Positions 1 through 8,005 of a stretch of DNA of 14,763 nucleotides are shown here, piece after piece. The stretch is from JAKBCQ01 sp021807585. GTDB taxonomy: Bacteria; Planctomycetota; Planctomycetia; Isosphaerales; Isosphaeraceae. The position numbers and the translations under genes are program-made. Below the pieces are notes generated by a model. It saw only the letters and a program-made list of their open reading frames with translations. It was not told where the DNA came from and searched no databases. The first letter of the stretch is position 1, and every line of letters begins with the position of its first letter. The DNA lies in contig DAHWFG010000100.1 of assembly GCA_027325115.1 (NCBI GenBank), positions 1 to 14,763 on the forward strand, in the 5' to 3' direction.

Positions 1-708
1 CCCTTGAGGCTGGAGGGCGCGGCGGAAGAGCGGTTCGGACCGCCGCGGATCGAGGTTTCGGGGACGGGGAAGATCGCCGCCCCTCCCGATTTCGCGACGA
101 TTACGCTCGGCGTTGAGAAAGAGGGTCGAACCGCGACCGAAGCACTGCGAGCGAACTCCGAATCGATGAATGCGTTGATGGCGAAGCTCAAGAATCACGG
201 AATCGCTTTAAAGCAGATACAAACTTCGCGATTTAGCGTCACGCCGAAATATAATGAGCCGAGGAGGAATGCGAGAGGCGTTGTGGACGATCCCGATTTC
301 ATCCGCCGGATCGTCGGATATAATGTTTCCAACTCGGTTTACGTGAAGGTTCGCGAGCTCTCCAAGTTGGGATCGATTCTCGATTCGGTGATTGAGGCGG
401 GAGCGAATGAGATTCGGGGAATTTCATTCGGCGTGGAAAATCCCGATAAGTTTCACGATGAGTCGATGAGACGGGCGATGGATGACGCGAAGCGGAAGGC
501 GAACTTGCTCGCGCACGAATCCGGGGTTCTCGTCGGTTCACCGATTCTCATTCAGGCTTCGGAGGGGAGAGTATCGGTCTATCAATTTGATCTGCTGCAA
601 TCATGCCCAAATCCCAGTTATTCGCCTTCTCCGACTCCGATAGCCGGCGGTGAGATCGATTTTACGATGACTGTGCAAGTTACGTATACGTTGATCGAGC
701 CCAAGTGA
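1..708 (+). CDS. SIMPL (DUF541) domain protein, N-terminus cut by the window edge
   Basis: The reading frame is open from base 1 and stops at 706-708 (TGA). A TTG lies at 4-6, but the conserved domain begins only about 12 residues later (IEVSGTGKIAAPPDFATITL). SIMPL proteins normally carry a signal peptide first, so the true start is probably outside the window. Family features seen are the opening V-x-G-x-G-x-I/V-x-x-P-D segment, an alternating helix/strand body with LxxxGI and a Y-x-V-x-N-S-V-Y-V strand, a D-A-K-x-K-A-x-x-L-A helix near residues 160-170, and the closing strand PTPIAGGEIDF followed by TVQVTYTL. Known SIMPL proteins are periplasmic or surface proteins of poorly defined, often stress-related role (E. 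coli YggE, Brucella BP26). A periplasmic or envelope location is inferred here, as the signal sequence is not visible. The palindrome array starts 22 bases after the stop. Confidence 0.85.
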   Translation, partial: PLRLEGAAEERFGPPRIEVSGTGKIAAPPDFATITLGVEKEGRTATEALRANSESMNALMAKLKNHGIALKQIQTSRFSVTPKYNEPRRNARGVVDDPDFIRRIVGYNVSNSVYVKVRELSKLGSILDSVIEAGANEIRGISFGVENPDKFHDESMRRAMDDAKRKANLLAHESGVLVGSPILIQASEGRVSVYQFDLLQSCPNPSYSPSPTPIAGGEIDFTMTVQVTYTLIEPK

Positions 709-730
709 CGGGTGTTTGAAGACAATGAAG

Positions 731-946
731 CGCGGGCTTCGTGCCCGCGGCTTTCGTGTTACGCGTCTCGGGTGTCCGCCCCTCGACGCTAACGCTCCGG
801 CCTGGTCGCGGGCTTCGTGCCCGCTCCTTGGGGTTTATTCCGAATCGTCGCGGGCTTCGTGCCCGCTCTTGTTTATCGCGCGGCGTGGTTCGCGGGCTTC
901 ATGCCCGCTCCCTGGTATGTCGTTTCCGGCGGGCTTCGTGCCCGCC
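731..946. repeat. Five-copy array of a 17-19 bp GC-rich palindrome
   Basis: Five hairpins share the core GCGGGC-TTCGT-GCCCGC and sit at 731-749, 807-825, 849-867, 891-909 and 928-946. Starts are 76, 42, 42 and 37 bases apart. Copy 4 has an A for G in the loop-proximal part (TTCAT). Copy 1 pairs C-G at the outermost position (CGCGGGC/GCCCGCG) and copy 5 pairs G-C (GGCGGGC/GCCCGCC), a compensatory change that suggests the fold matters. Bases after the right arm are pyrimidine-rich in copies 2-5 (TCCTT, TCTT, TCCCT, CTCTT). All frames through the array give repetitive arginine/proline/cysteine peptides that I regard as non-coding. It behaves like REP/PU-type intergenic palindromes. It could attenuate transcription downstream of the SIMPL gene, protect mRNA ends, or be a passive mobile repeat. 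No RAYT transposase is in the window. Confidence 0.85.
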
Positions 947-1027
947 TCTTGATCGCATTCACGTTTTGTTTCCTGGATGATTTCGATCGGTTACAGCATC
1001 GATCCCCTCGCTTCGCTCGTTCAACGA

Positions 1028-1057
1028 TTGACGATACCCGGCGGCGCTACATATTCT
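1028..1057 (+). promoter_or_regulatory. Putative sigma-70 type promoter of the thioredoxin gene
   Basis: TTGACG at 1028-1033 matches the -35 consensus at 5 of 6 positions. After an 18-base spacer, TATTCT at 1052-1057 matches the -10 consensus at 4 of 6. It would give a leader of about 75 bases before the ATG at 1140. It lies after the palindrome array, so the thioredoxin gene could be transcribed independently of the SIMPL gene. Confidence 0.4.
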
Positions 1058-1139
1058 GAAAGGGAGCGGGTCAAGGTTGGTGAATCTCGTTTGCGTGAGA
1101 ATCAATCGCGCGTTCGATCGGATCGGAGGGGATTACGCC

Positions 1140-2234
1140 ATGAGACACATCTTCGCGCTCGGTTTTGTCGTTTCCGCTTCGTTATTCTTGAGCTTGAGTG
1201 AATCGCGCGGCGGCGGGCGAGACGCCGCTTCGATTCTGAAAGAGCTAAACGCGACGACGCTTCCGCTCCCTCCGTTGTTCGGATTCAAGAATGAAGATGC
1301 CAAAAAGAAATATCAGGATCGGGTCGATGCGATTGATGCGAAGCGCGCCGAATTGATTTTGGAGTTGTATCGCGCCGATCCCGCTCAGGAGAGGATTCCT
1401 CATTTCCTGTCCGAGCGTTGGCAAACGATGATTCGGCTCAAGCGGAACGACGGCGATTTGGCGCGAGAAATCGCGCAGGTGATGGGGGAGACGAAGAGCG
1501 AGCCGTTACAGATTGACGCCTCGTATTATCTGGCGGAGTTGAGATTGAATCGCGACGACAAGCCGCTCGACGCGATCCCGATGGAGGTGGAATCGTTCGT
1601 GAAACGCGCTCCCGGCGATATGCGAACGATGTTGATTCTCTCCAGGACGTCGATTCGGATGACGAACGAGCCCGAGGGTCGATTGAGGATGCTTAAGCAG
1701 TTCGTTGAGAAGTTCCCTCAATCGATTCCGGGGATGAATGCGGAGCACGAGTTGAAGTCGATTGCATTCATCGGCAAGCCTTTCGAGCTTGAATTTGATG
1801 ATGCGATATCGGGTAAGCGTATGACGATGAAGGATTTGCGGGGGAAGGTTGTGGTGATTGATTTTTGGGCGACGTGGTGCGGCCCGTGTGTCGGCGAGAT
1901 GCCGAACATGAAGAAGCTTTATCAGAAGTATCACGATCAAGGTGTGGAATTCATCGGGGTGAGCCTTGACGTCGCGGAGAAGGCGGGGGGGCTGAAGGAT
2001 TTGAAGGAGTTCGTGTCGAAGAATGAGATCGCGTGGCCGCAGTATTATCAAGGGAACGGCTGGGAGAGCGAGTTTTCGGTGAAATGGGGGATCACGTCGA
2101 TTCCGACGATGTTCGTGGTCGATTCCTCGGGGGTGGTGCGATCGACGACGGCTCGAGGCCGGCTCGACGAGATCCTTCCCGATCTGATCAAGCAATCAAA
2201 GGCCGATTCGGCGGCGATTCCTGTGAAGAAATAA
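1140..2234 (+). CDS. Exported TlpA-like thioredoxin-fold protein with N-terminal helical domain
   Basis: The product is 364 residues. ATG 1140 is chosen because GGAGGGG (1125-1131) lies about 8 bases upstream and a signal peptide follows directly (MRHIFALGFVVSASLFLSL). The frame also opens at TTG 1077, but that would bury the signal sequence. Residues about 30-205 form a charged, helix-rich region. Residues about 212-350 are a thioredoxin fold of the TlpA/AhpC-TSA class: GKPFELEF, then KDLRGKVVVIDFWATWCGPC with the redox pair C247 and C250, the family's inserted helix after ExPNMKKLY, FIGVSLD, and the cis-proline loop GITSIPTMFVVD (P322). Such proteins reduce or exchange disulfides of exported proteins, for example in cytochrome c maturation. 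The target is unknown because no ccm, ccs or dsb gene is adjacent. The long N-terminal region is common in planctomycete relatives and is probably a partner-binding module (inference). Confidence 0.9.
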   Translation: MRHIFALGFVVSASLFLSLSESRGGGRDAASILKELNATTLPLPPLFGFKNEDAKKKYQDRVDAIDAKRAELILELYRADPAQERIPHFLSERWQTMIRLKRNDGDLAREIAQVMGETKSEPLQIDASYYLAELRLNRDDKPLDAIPMEVESFVKRAPGDMRTMLILSRTSIRMTNEPEGRLRMLKQFVEKFPQSIPGMNAEHELKSIAFIGKPFELEFDDAISGKRMTMKDLRGKVVVIDFWATWCGPCVGEMPNMKKLYQKYHDQGVEFIGVSLDVAEKAGGLKDLKEFVSKNEIAWPQYYQGNGWESEFSVKWGITSIPTMFVVDSSGVVRSTTARGRLDEILPDLIKQSKADSAAIPVKK

Positions 2235-2925
2235 GTTGATATGCGTGAATAATTTAATATTATCAGTGCCGGGAGACGAAGGCCGGCGCGACGACGGACT
2301 GCGTCGGCCTCCGCGACGCATTCGTTCGACGAGCGAACTTTTCGATCGGGTCATTTCTGGACGGGCGCGGTCTCGTCCGAACGGATAGCTTATCGTTATA
2401 CATGCAATATTCATGAAGACGGGTCGCGCGGAGGTTCGCGGTCTCAAATACTAATACAAATGCGAATCCGGCTTGAATTCGCGTCGACGTTTCGATCGAC
2501 GATCCGATGAATCGCCTCCGCCGGTGTCGGAAGTCCCTAGCAAATACAACCGTCAGGTTCGATCCGACGGGTCCGGTTGTGAGTTTGGCCGGCTTGAATC
2601 GTTCAAGCCGAAGTCGTCCGCGTGCCGAACTTTCGATTGACACGACGCGCCGCCGGGGCTACGATCCCGCTCTCTCTCCCGAGTCGGTGGATCGCCTTGG
2701 CCTTAGCAGTGCGTCGATGCCGATTCGGGGTCCGTTTTTACCAAACGGCCAGGTGAGCGTTCGAGCCCTCGCGGACGGAGCAACGCCTTGCCCGACATCA
2801 ACTTCGGCTGATCGCTCGCGATCGAATCCCGTGGTTCCGAAGATGAGGCGGGTAAGCATGAGGGCGGGTTGCGCGGATGTCGCGGCGATTCGCGGCATTC
2901 TCTCCACATGGAAGTACGACCTCGC
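2235..2925. other. Intergenic region of about 690 bases, no convincing gene
   Basis: Overlapping open frames exist on both strands but lack a ribosome binding site, recognisable motifs or protein-like composition (they are very rich in Arg, Ser and Pro). The first 35 bases after the thioredoxin stop are AT-rich (AATAATTTAATATTATC), with no clear hairpin plus T-run terminator. A strong hairpin lies at 2590-2610 and its left arm sequence CCGGCTTGAA also occurs near 2466-2475. The region could hold a long leader or small RNA for the flippase gene, or decayed sequence. Confidence 0.5.
2590..2610. other. Perfect 9-bp hairpin in the region before the flippase gene
   Basis: The sequence reads CGGCTTGAA-TCG-TTCAAGCCG, a perfect 9-bp stem with a 3-base loop. 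No T-run follows on either strand, so it is not a standard intrinsic terminator. It may be an operator-like dyad or an RNA structure in a leader. Confidence 0.5.
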
Positions 2926-4638
2926 ATGGCCATGACGCCGACCTCGCCGGCTCGTCTCGCACGCCGCGTCGCAACGACGCGGTTCGGAGCGTCGCCTACC
3001 AAGAAAAACGGCGCCGCCGCTGAATCAAGCACCTCGGAGCCCACAGCGCTCGATCTCGAGCGGTGCGCGACCGTTGACGAGGAGAACGTTGATTCCGATT
3101 CGGCCGAGCCTTCAACGCGAGCGGGGACGTGGATTTCGCGGGTCGCGACGAATTTCCTGGCGTTAAGCGCCGCCGAGATCGTTTGCCGCGGAACGTCGGT
3201 TCTGGTCACGCTTTATCTCGCCAAGAAGCTTGGCGCGGGGGGGAACGGACGCGTCGAGTTCGCGTTCAACATCGTGTATTGGCTGGTTCTCATCGTTCGC
3301 GACGCGCTCGAGGTGATCGCGGCGCGAGAGATCGCGCGTCATCCGCGTGTCGTTCGCTCACTCGTCAATCATGTTCTTGCGATCAAATTATTATTGGCCG
3401 GCGGGCTTTACGCGCTCTTGTTCGCGACAGGGCTGTTGACGCTTTCGGGAAGCACCGAGCGGTCGATTTTATCGCTTTACGGATTGTTACTGCTGACGAC
3501 GGCTCTCGGGATCGACTTTGTTTACCGCGGGCTCGAGCGGATGGGGCTCGTCGCATTCTCACTCGTTACCCGCACCGCGGTGTACGCCGGGGGCGTCCTA
3601 TTATGTGTGAACGATCCGAGCCGAATCACCTGGGTTCCCGCATGGCTTGTCGCGGGTGAGGCGTTCGGGATCGCGCTCGTTTGGATCGTTTACTCGCGCG
3701 ATTACGGGATCCCGAGGCCGGCGCTCGGAGGCCGCTTTCTCAAGGCGGCGCTCCGCCGAGGCAGATCGATTTATTTCATTCAGGTTTCTCAAACGATTAT
3801 TTGTTCATTCGATCTTTTAACGGTCGGATTGATATATTCGTGGTCGATGTTCGGGTTGTACGCGGCGCAATATCGGTGGGTGAATGCGTTATTAACGTTT
3901 GGTTTGATTTTTCAGCAGGTCGCGTTTCCGAAACTGGCGCGGTCGTGGCGTGAGGGTCCCGCGGCGAGCCGGTTTGCGCTCGATCGTCTGGTGGCGTTGC
4001 TCGTGACGATTCTTCTGCCGTTGGCTTTGGGCGGGTCGGTAATGGCTCGTCCTCTCGTCGCGTTTTTGCTTCCCGAGGAATACGCCGCGGCGGCTTCGGT
4101 GTTGGCGATCGCGATCTGGCGGGCGCCGCTACTTACGCTGGCATTTCTATATCAAACAGCGTTGATCGCTCTCAATCGCGAGGCGGCGGGGGTTCGGTTG
4201 TTGGCCCTGGGGGCGATCCTGACGGGTCCGGTCGTCGCGCTCGTGGGGCTGCCGTCGGGTCCGACGGGTGTCGCCGCGGCGGTCGTCGCGATGGCGTTGA
4301 TTCTTGTCGTTGCGGGATATCGCCTGCTCGCGGCCGAGGGTTGCGCCCCCGCTTGGCATCACCATCTCGGCAAGCCTTTATTGGCGTGTCTGGTGATGAT
4401 CCCGGTGTGCTTGGCGGTTGATCATTTCTTGGGATTTGTTCGCAGTCATGCTTTGATCGCCGTCGCGGTCGGCGGGACGGCGTATTTCACGACGTTAGCC
4501 GCGATCGGCGGCGTTCCTTGCCGCGAGGCCGAGCCCGCTTTGAAGGAAGACGAGCTCCAAACCGAGCCGCGACGATCGGCGAACCAAGATCGCCGCGTCC
4601 GGAATCGAAGAGAAATCGCTCCGGCGGCGGCCGAATGA
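2926..4638 (+). CDS. Wzx/MATE-type lipid-linked polysaccharide flippase
   Basis: The protein is about 570 residues and rich in hydrophobic helices from about residue 75 onward, with roughly 12-14 predicted membrane spans. Family features are the opening amphipathic helix and first span (FLALSAAEIVCRGTSVLVTLYLAKKLG followed by GNGRVEFAFNIVYWLVLIV), the cytoplasmic VIAAREIARHP segment, a second half starting near QVSQTIICSFDLLTVGL, QYRWVNALLTFGLIFQQVAFPKLARSW, and the C-terminal repeat unit after RPLVAFLLPEEY. Such proteins flip undecaprenyl-linked sugars across the inner membrane for polysaccharide or glycan export. No glycosyltransferase, polymerase or ligase gene is nearby, so its substrate cannot be guessed. 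Start: TTG 2869, ATG 2908, ATG 2926 and ATG 2932 are all in frame. I favour 2926, with GGAAG 11 bases upstream, but this is uncertain. No ATG, GTG or TTG occurs between 2932 and the first span, so a hydrophilic N-terminal extension of at least 60 residues, acidic near DEENVDSDSAEP, appears real. Confidence 0.85.
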   Translation: MAMTPTSPARLARRVATTRFGASPTKKNGAAAESSTSEPTALDLERCATVDEENVDSDSAEPSTRAGTWISRVATNFLALSAAEIVCRGTSVLVTLYLAKKLGAGGNGRVEFAFNIVYWLVLIVRDALEVIAAREIARHPRVVRSLVNHVLAIKLLLAGGLYALLFATGLLTLSGSTERSILSLYGLLLLTTALGIDFVYRGLERMGLVAFSLVTRTAVYAGGVLLCVNDPSRITWVPAWLVAGEAFGIALVWIVYSRDYGIPRPALGGRFLKAALRRGRSIYFIQVSQTIICSFDLLTVGLIYSWSMFGLYAAQYRWVNALLTFGLIFQQVAFPKLARSWREGPAASRFALDRLVALLVTILLPLALGGSVMARPLVAFLLPEEYAAAASVLAIAIWRAPLLTLAFLYQTALIALNREAAGVRLLALGAILTGPVVALVGLPSGPTGVAAAVVAMALILVVAGYRLLAAEGCAPAWHHHLGKPLLACLVMIPVCLAVDHFLGFVRSHALIAVAVGGTAYFTTLAAIGGVPCREAEPALKEDELQTEPRRSANQDRRVRNRREIAPAAAE

Positions 4639-4742
4639 GTTTGAACGAACGCGATCGTCGATCATTGAATCAGACGAGTGATGATTTGACGAAATATTTG
4701 TTGCGGCGATCTTCATCACCAAAGATTTAATCATCCGTGCGA

Positions 4743-5747
4743 TTATTTGGAGGTTGATCGGCGCATCATCCAGGCGATCGGCCTGGTTACGGGGACGACG
4801 ATCGCGCGGATCGGCTTGCCGATGAAGATCAGCGCGGCGCCGATCGCGACGAGCGACGCGAGGATGATTCCAAGGAATCGAGCGAGTTCGGCGCTTACGC
4901 CTCGACCGGAGAGCGCGTCGGCGATCGATCCGACGAGTCCGCGCGCGACTCCCGAGCTCACCGCTCCCGCGAGCTGAACGCCCGCTCTGGCGAATTGCTC
5001 GGCTGCGTATTTGGTGAACCTGCCCGCCGAATCGACGAACAGATCGGGATTGGCGAGAAACGCGGTCAACACCCCCGCGGCGAGCAGCTTCTTTTTATTG
5101 GGAAGCACGTGCCTGGTGAAGAAATTGAGCCCGCCGCGTCCCGTTTTCCGCAAGATTCCCAGCGTTTCGGGGCCCTCTTTGGCGACCGTGGCCGCAACTT
5201 CGGGGCCGAAAACGCGCGCGGCGGACATCCCCTCGGGACCGAGCTTACGAATCATCGCCTCGGCCTCATTGGGAAATTGACGCGCAAGCATCTGTGCCGT
5301 CTCGCCCATTTCGACGACGAGCCGCTTCTCCGCGCCGTCGAGCGATCGGAATGTTTTGATCATTTCGGGGTCGAGCCTGCCGAGCCGCGCGAAGCGAGCG
5401 TCGAGCAGCGCCTCGGACGGGCGTTCGAGTTCGCGCCCCGTACGCCCGAAGCGTTCGAAGCCGCGCGCCACGGCGTCGAGCCCTTCCTCGCCTTCGCGAG
5501 CCAGAATCCGAGACGAGCTTTTGACCGCGAGTTTCTCCACCCCCGCGGCGCTCTCGCGGGCGATTCCTCGTTCGATCCCCCGCGCCGACGATTTCGCTTC
5601 AACCCGCGCCTCGCGGACGACCTCGCGAACGACGTCGTCGAGCCAGCCGAGTTTGCCGGCACGCGCCGAGTCGGCGAAGCCGAAGAACGCCGCGATCGTC
5701 GCCAAGCCCAGAAAACCCGCGGAAATCGACCGACTCAAATATCGCAT
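4743..5747 (-). CDS. Exported helical protein with C-terminal membrane span, function unknown
   Basis: The product is about 334 residues. The start is the second ATG of an ATGATG pair: AAAGG sits upstream at suitable spacing and a signal peptide follows (residues 1-30, ending ADSARA before GKLGWLDD). The frame runs open to 6002, but that extension lacks a ribosome binding site and protein character. The mature part is almost wholly helical: charged helices rich in Glu, Arg and Ala (residues 35-130), then short helix repeats of the type E-x-G-E-T-A-x-x-L-A, KLGPEGMSAARVFGPE and KEGPETLGILRK (140-205). A segment LLAAGVLTAFLANPDLFVDSAGRF (221-244) follows, and one hydrophobic span (about 290-310) ends in a basic tail. 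I do not recognise a characterised family. The protein appears exported with the bulk on the periplasmic side, or anchored by its C-terminus. It lies 272 bases downstream of the other minus-strand helical gene and may be co-transcribed with it. It ends convergently to the flippase gene, about 100 bases away. Confidence 0.75.
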   Translation of the reverse strand: MRYLSRSISAGFLGLATIAAFFGFADSARAGKLGWLDDVVREVVREARVEAKSSARGIERGIARESAAGVEKLAVKSSSRILAREGEEGLDAVARGFERFGRTGRELERPSEALLDARFARLGRLDPEMIKTFRSLDGAEKRLVVEMGETAQMLARQFPNEAEAMIRKLGPEGMSAARVFGPEVAATVAKEGPETLGILRKTGRGGLNFFTRHVLPNKKKLLAAGVLTAFLANPDLFVDSAGRFTKYAAEQFARAGVQLAGAVSSGVARGLVGSIADALSGRGVSAELARFLGIILASLVAIGAALIFIGKPIRAIVVPVTRPIAWMMRRSTSK

Positions 5748-6019
5748 CATAATGCCTTTACTTACAAGAATCGTCATGATTCGATCGCGTCTCGGCAGGT
5801 TGTTGTGATCGGGGTCGCGGCTCGCGACGGTCGATCGGGCTCGTTTCGTTTCCAACGCCGGGTCGTTCGCAAGCTCCCATTCGATTATTGAACCAAAAAT
5901 CGGCGCGAGAGAAAAAGTTCGGCGCGAATTTCGTCGATCAGCCTCACTTTTCGCCGTGATCAGACTCGCTCGTCGTGGCGAACTCGAGCGGCGTGGCGTC
6001 ACGGTGCGATCTCATCGCC

Positions 6020-8005
6020 TTAGGGGCCGCGTGAATCGGCGCGGCGCGACGCGAGATATTCCTCCATCTTCTTGAATCCGATCAACCCGACCGACGCCTG
6101 AACGCACTGCGCCGAGACGTATTTGAGGCCGCGGCGGACGGGGATCGCCCGCGAGCTTTCCACCCCCGCGACGAACACTCGGATCGGCGTCCACGCTGTT
6201 AATCGCAGCCCCGCTTTTCGGCAGAGGGGCTCTCCCATTTTGACGGCGTCGTCGAGCCCCATTTTGCCGATCGCCTCGGGAAGCCGATGTAGCAGCTTAT
6301 AAACGCCTCCAGCGGATCGGACGCTCCACCATTTGGCGATCCGTTCCGTCGACGCCTCGGCGCCTTGACGGACGAACGACTTGCCCGCGATTTGCGCGGA
6401 TTCGTCGATCGCGTTTTTCATTGAGGCCTCGATCGCGTCTTTGCCGATCGCCTTGGTCGCCTCTCGCGCCGCGGCCTTAAGCTCGGTACGCGCCGCCTCG
6501 GCCGCAACCACCCCCTCGGGTTGAATCGTCGCCAAACTGAGGACGTCGGCGATCACGAAACCCGCGTCGACGAGCGCCCACGAAACCTCGCCCGTCGTCG
6601 GAGCGTTCCCCCGCGCCGTCACCGCGGCGAGATGTATCAGATCATAAAGAGGCAAGAACTCTTGGAATTGAACATCCGATTTTTCGAGTTCGGCGACGCG
6701 ATCGATACCGTCGGCTTTGATCGTTCGGATCGTCGCCTGACCGTTTTCGCCGCCGATTGCGAGCGCCGCCTGGGCGAGCGATTCGCCGAACGAGCGGTTC
6801 GGCTTGGCGCGAAGAAACGCGAGCGTTTCGGGGGCGGGATCGGAGCGCGCGATCGGCGGAATCACGAGCGGGCCGTAGCCGCGGAGGATCTCACGAAAAT
6901 CGGGGTCGGCGGCGTATTTATCAAGGATCGCGAGCGCCTCGGCGCCGTGTTCCGCGAGCGCCGCGACGGCCTGCTTGCGGAGCGTCGGGTCGGCGAAATC
7001 TTGATAAACGACGTCCGCGGCGTCGGCGCCGGCGGATATGAGCGCGCGTTCACCCGTCGCTCCGTATTCGACCGTCAGCCGCAGCGCATGGGCCGACCCG
7101 CCGACCTCGGCGACGAGCCCCGCCGAGAGGACGCGTCCCAAAATCCGCGCGACGGCTTCGGAACCGCTTGTATGAAGCATTTCATCCACATCATCCGAAT
7201 TCACCCGCAGGAGAACGAGAGCGTCGTCGAGCGGCGCCGAATCGCCGAGTGATTCAAGAACGTCTCCATATAAAGAAACGAGAGCGAAACCCTCGACCCC
7301 GCGGAGGCGAAACGCCGCGAGCGCGATCGGACCGTGATGTTCGAAGGTGCGGATCGCCGAACGGAGATCGGTCGATCCCGGCGCCAGGCTGATCAAACTG
7401 AGCACGGCGAGAGCGTCGGCGAGTTCGGCGGGTTCGGCCGACCAGTGATCGATCAGGTCGCACACTCCCGCGGGATCGGCCAAAATGAGAGGTAGCGCCG
7501 AAGGATACCTCGACGCGATCCGCCTCGTTCTGGAACCGAGCCTGGCGATCTCGGCGATCAACAGCCTTCGATCGGTCTCGTCGGCTCGTTTAAGGCCGAA
7601 ATATTCGCGCCAGTTGAGCAGCAGATCGGCCGCGGCCTGATCGGTCAGGCAATCGCGCAGCCTGCAAAACTCTCGTGGATGTTTCTCATAAAGATAGATT
7701 GCCTCGATATCGAGAGCCGCGAGCAATTTAAGCCCGCGGATTCCGTCGGTTCGTTCGATATCGACCGCGGTGTGGCGATATTTATCCAGCATGCTCGCGA
7801 CGAACGCGCGATCGGCTGGATCGGAATAACGCGACACGAGCGTTTGTTCAATCTTTCGTTCGTCGCCCGCGGTTTGACGCCGCGCATCGTTCGCCTCATG
7901 CGCTCGGTTGCGTTCGGCGCGGTCGAGGCCGGGCTCTTTGAGCGCAAGCTTGGCGAGCACCCCAAGGGCTGTCAGCAAGACGACGGCGGCGAGCATGCGC
8001 TTCAT
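6020..8005 (-). CDS. Large membrane-anchored helical-repeat protein, function unknown
   Basis: The product is 661 residues. ATG 8005 has GAGGA (8016-8020) 10 bases upstream. Residues 4-22 form a single hydrophobic helix (AAVVLLTALGVLAKLAL), a signal anchor or uncleaved signal. The rest reads as many amphipathic helices in HEAT/armadillo-like succession. Examples are DPAGVCDLIDHW, a central stretch AALAEHGAEALAILDKYAAD followed by FREILRGYGPLVIPPI (about 349-386), and SALPLILAD. Near 475-500 there is a conserved-looking hydrophobic block, GEVSWALVDAGFVIADVLSL, followed by an Ala/Glu/Lys helix (TELKAAAREATKAIGKDAIE) and a C-terminal domain containing WTPIRVFVAGVESS. Four or more cysteines are present, two in FCRLRDCL, possibly a disulfide outside the cytoplasm. 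No catalytic motif is visible. Together with the next minus-strand gene, which has similar helix style and an export signal, it may form an envelope scaffold or assembly (inference). Confidence 0.78.
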   Translation of the reverse strand: MKRMLAAVVLLTALGVLAKLALKEPGLDRAERNRAHEANDARRQTAGDERKIEQTLVSRYSDPADRAFVASMLDKYRHTAVDIERTDGIRGLKLLAALDIEAIYLYEKHPREFCRLRDCLTDQAAADLLLNWREYFGLKRADETDRRLLIAEIARLGSRTRRIASRYPSALPLILADPAGVCDLIDHWSAEPAELADALAVLSLISLAPGSTDLRSAIRTFEHHGPIALAAFRLRGVEGFALVSLYGDVLESLGDSAPLDDALVLLRVNSDDVDEMLHTSGSEAVARILGRVLSAGLVAEVGGSAHALRLTVEYGATGERALISAGADAADVVYQDFADPTLRKQAVAALAEHGAEALAILDKYAADPDFREILRGYGPLVIPPIARSDPAPETLAFLRAKPNRSFGESLAQAALAIGGENGQATIRTIKADGIDRVAELEKSDVQFQEFLPLYDLIHLAAVTARGNAPTTGEVSWALVDAGFVIADVLSLATIQPEGVVAAEAARTELKAAAREATKAIGKDAIEASMKNAIDESAQIAGKSFVRQGAEASTERIAKWWSVRSAGGVYKLLHRLPEAIGKMGLDDAVKMGEPLCRKAGLRLTAWTPIRVFVAGVESSRAIPVRRGLKYVSAQCVQASVGLIGFKKMEEYLASRRADSRGP

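Noticed and set aside
731..946. CRISPR-like array
   Set aside because: The repeats are short palindromes of 17-19 bases with uneven spacing (37-76), the array has only five units, and no cas genes are present. REP-like elements explain it better.
716..1059. Overlapping small plus-strand open frames across the palindrome array
   Set aside because: All frames are open because the repeat lacks stops. The peptides are repetitive RASCPL/GFVPA strings without ribosome binding sites.
2553..2569. tRNA T-arm-like sequence (GGTTCGATCC)
   Set aside because: No matching acceptor strand, D-arm or anticodon arm can be found at the right distance, and the arm has a mismatch.
5751..6002. N-terminal extension of the 4743-5747 minus-strand gene to 6002
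   Set aside because: The extension has no ribosome binding site at its start and is Arg/Ser-rich. The internal ATG pair has a ribosome binding site and opens a clean signal peptide.
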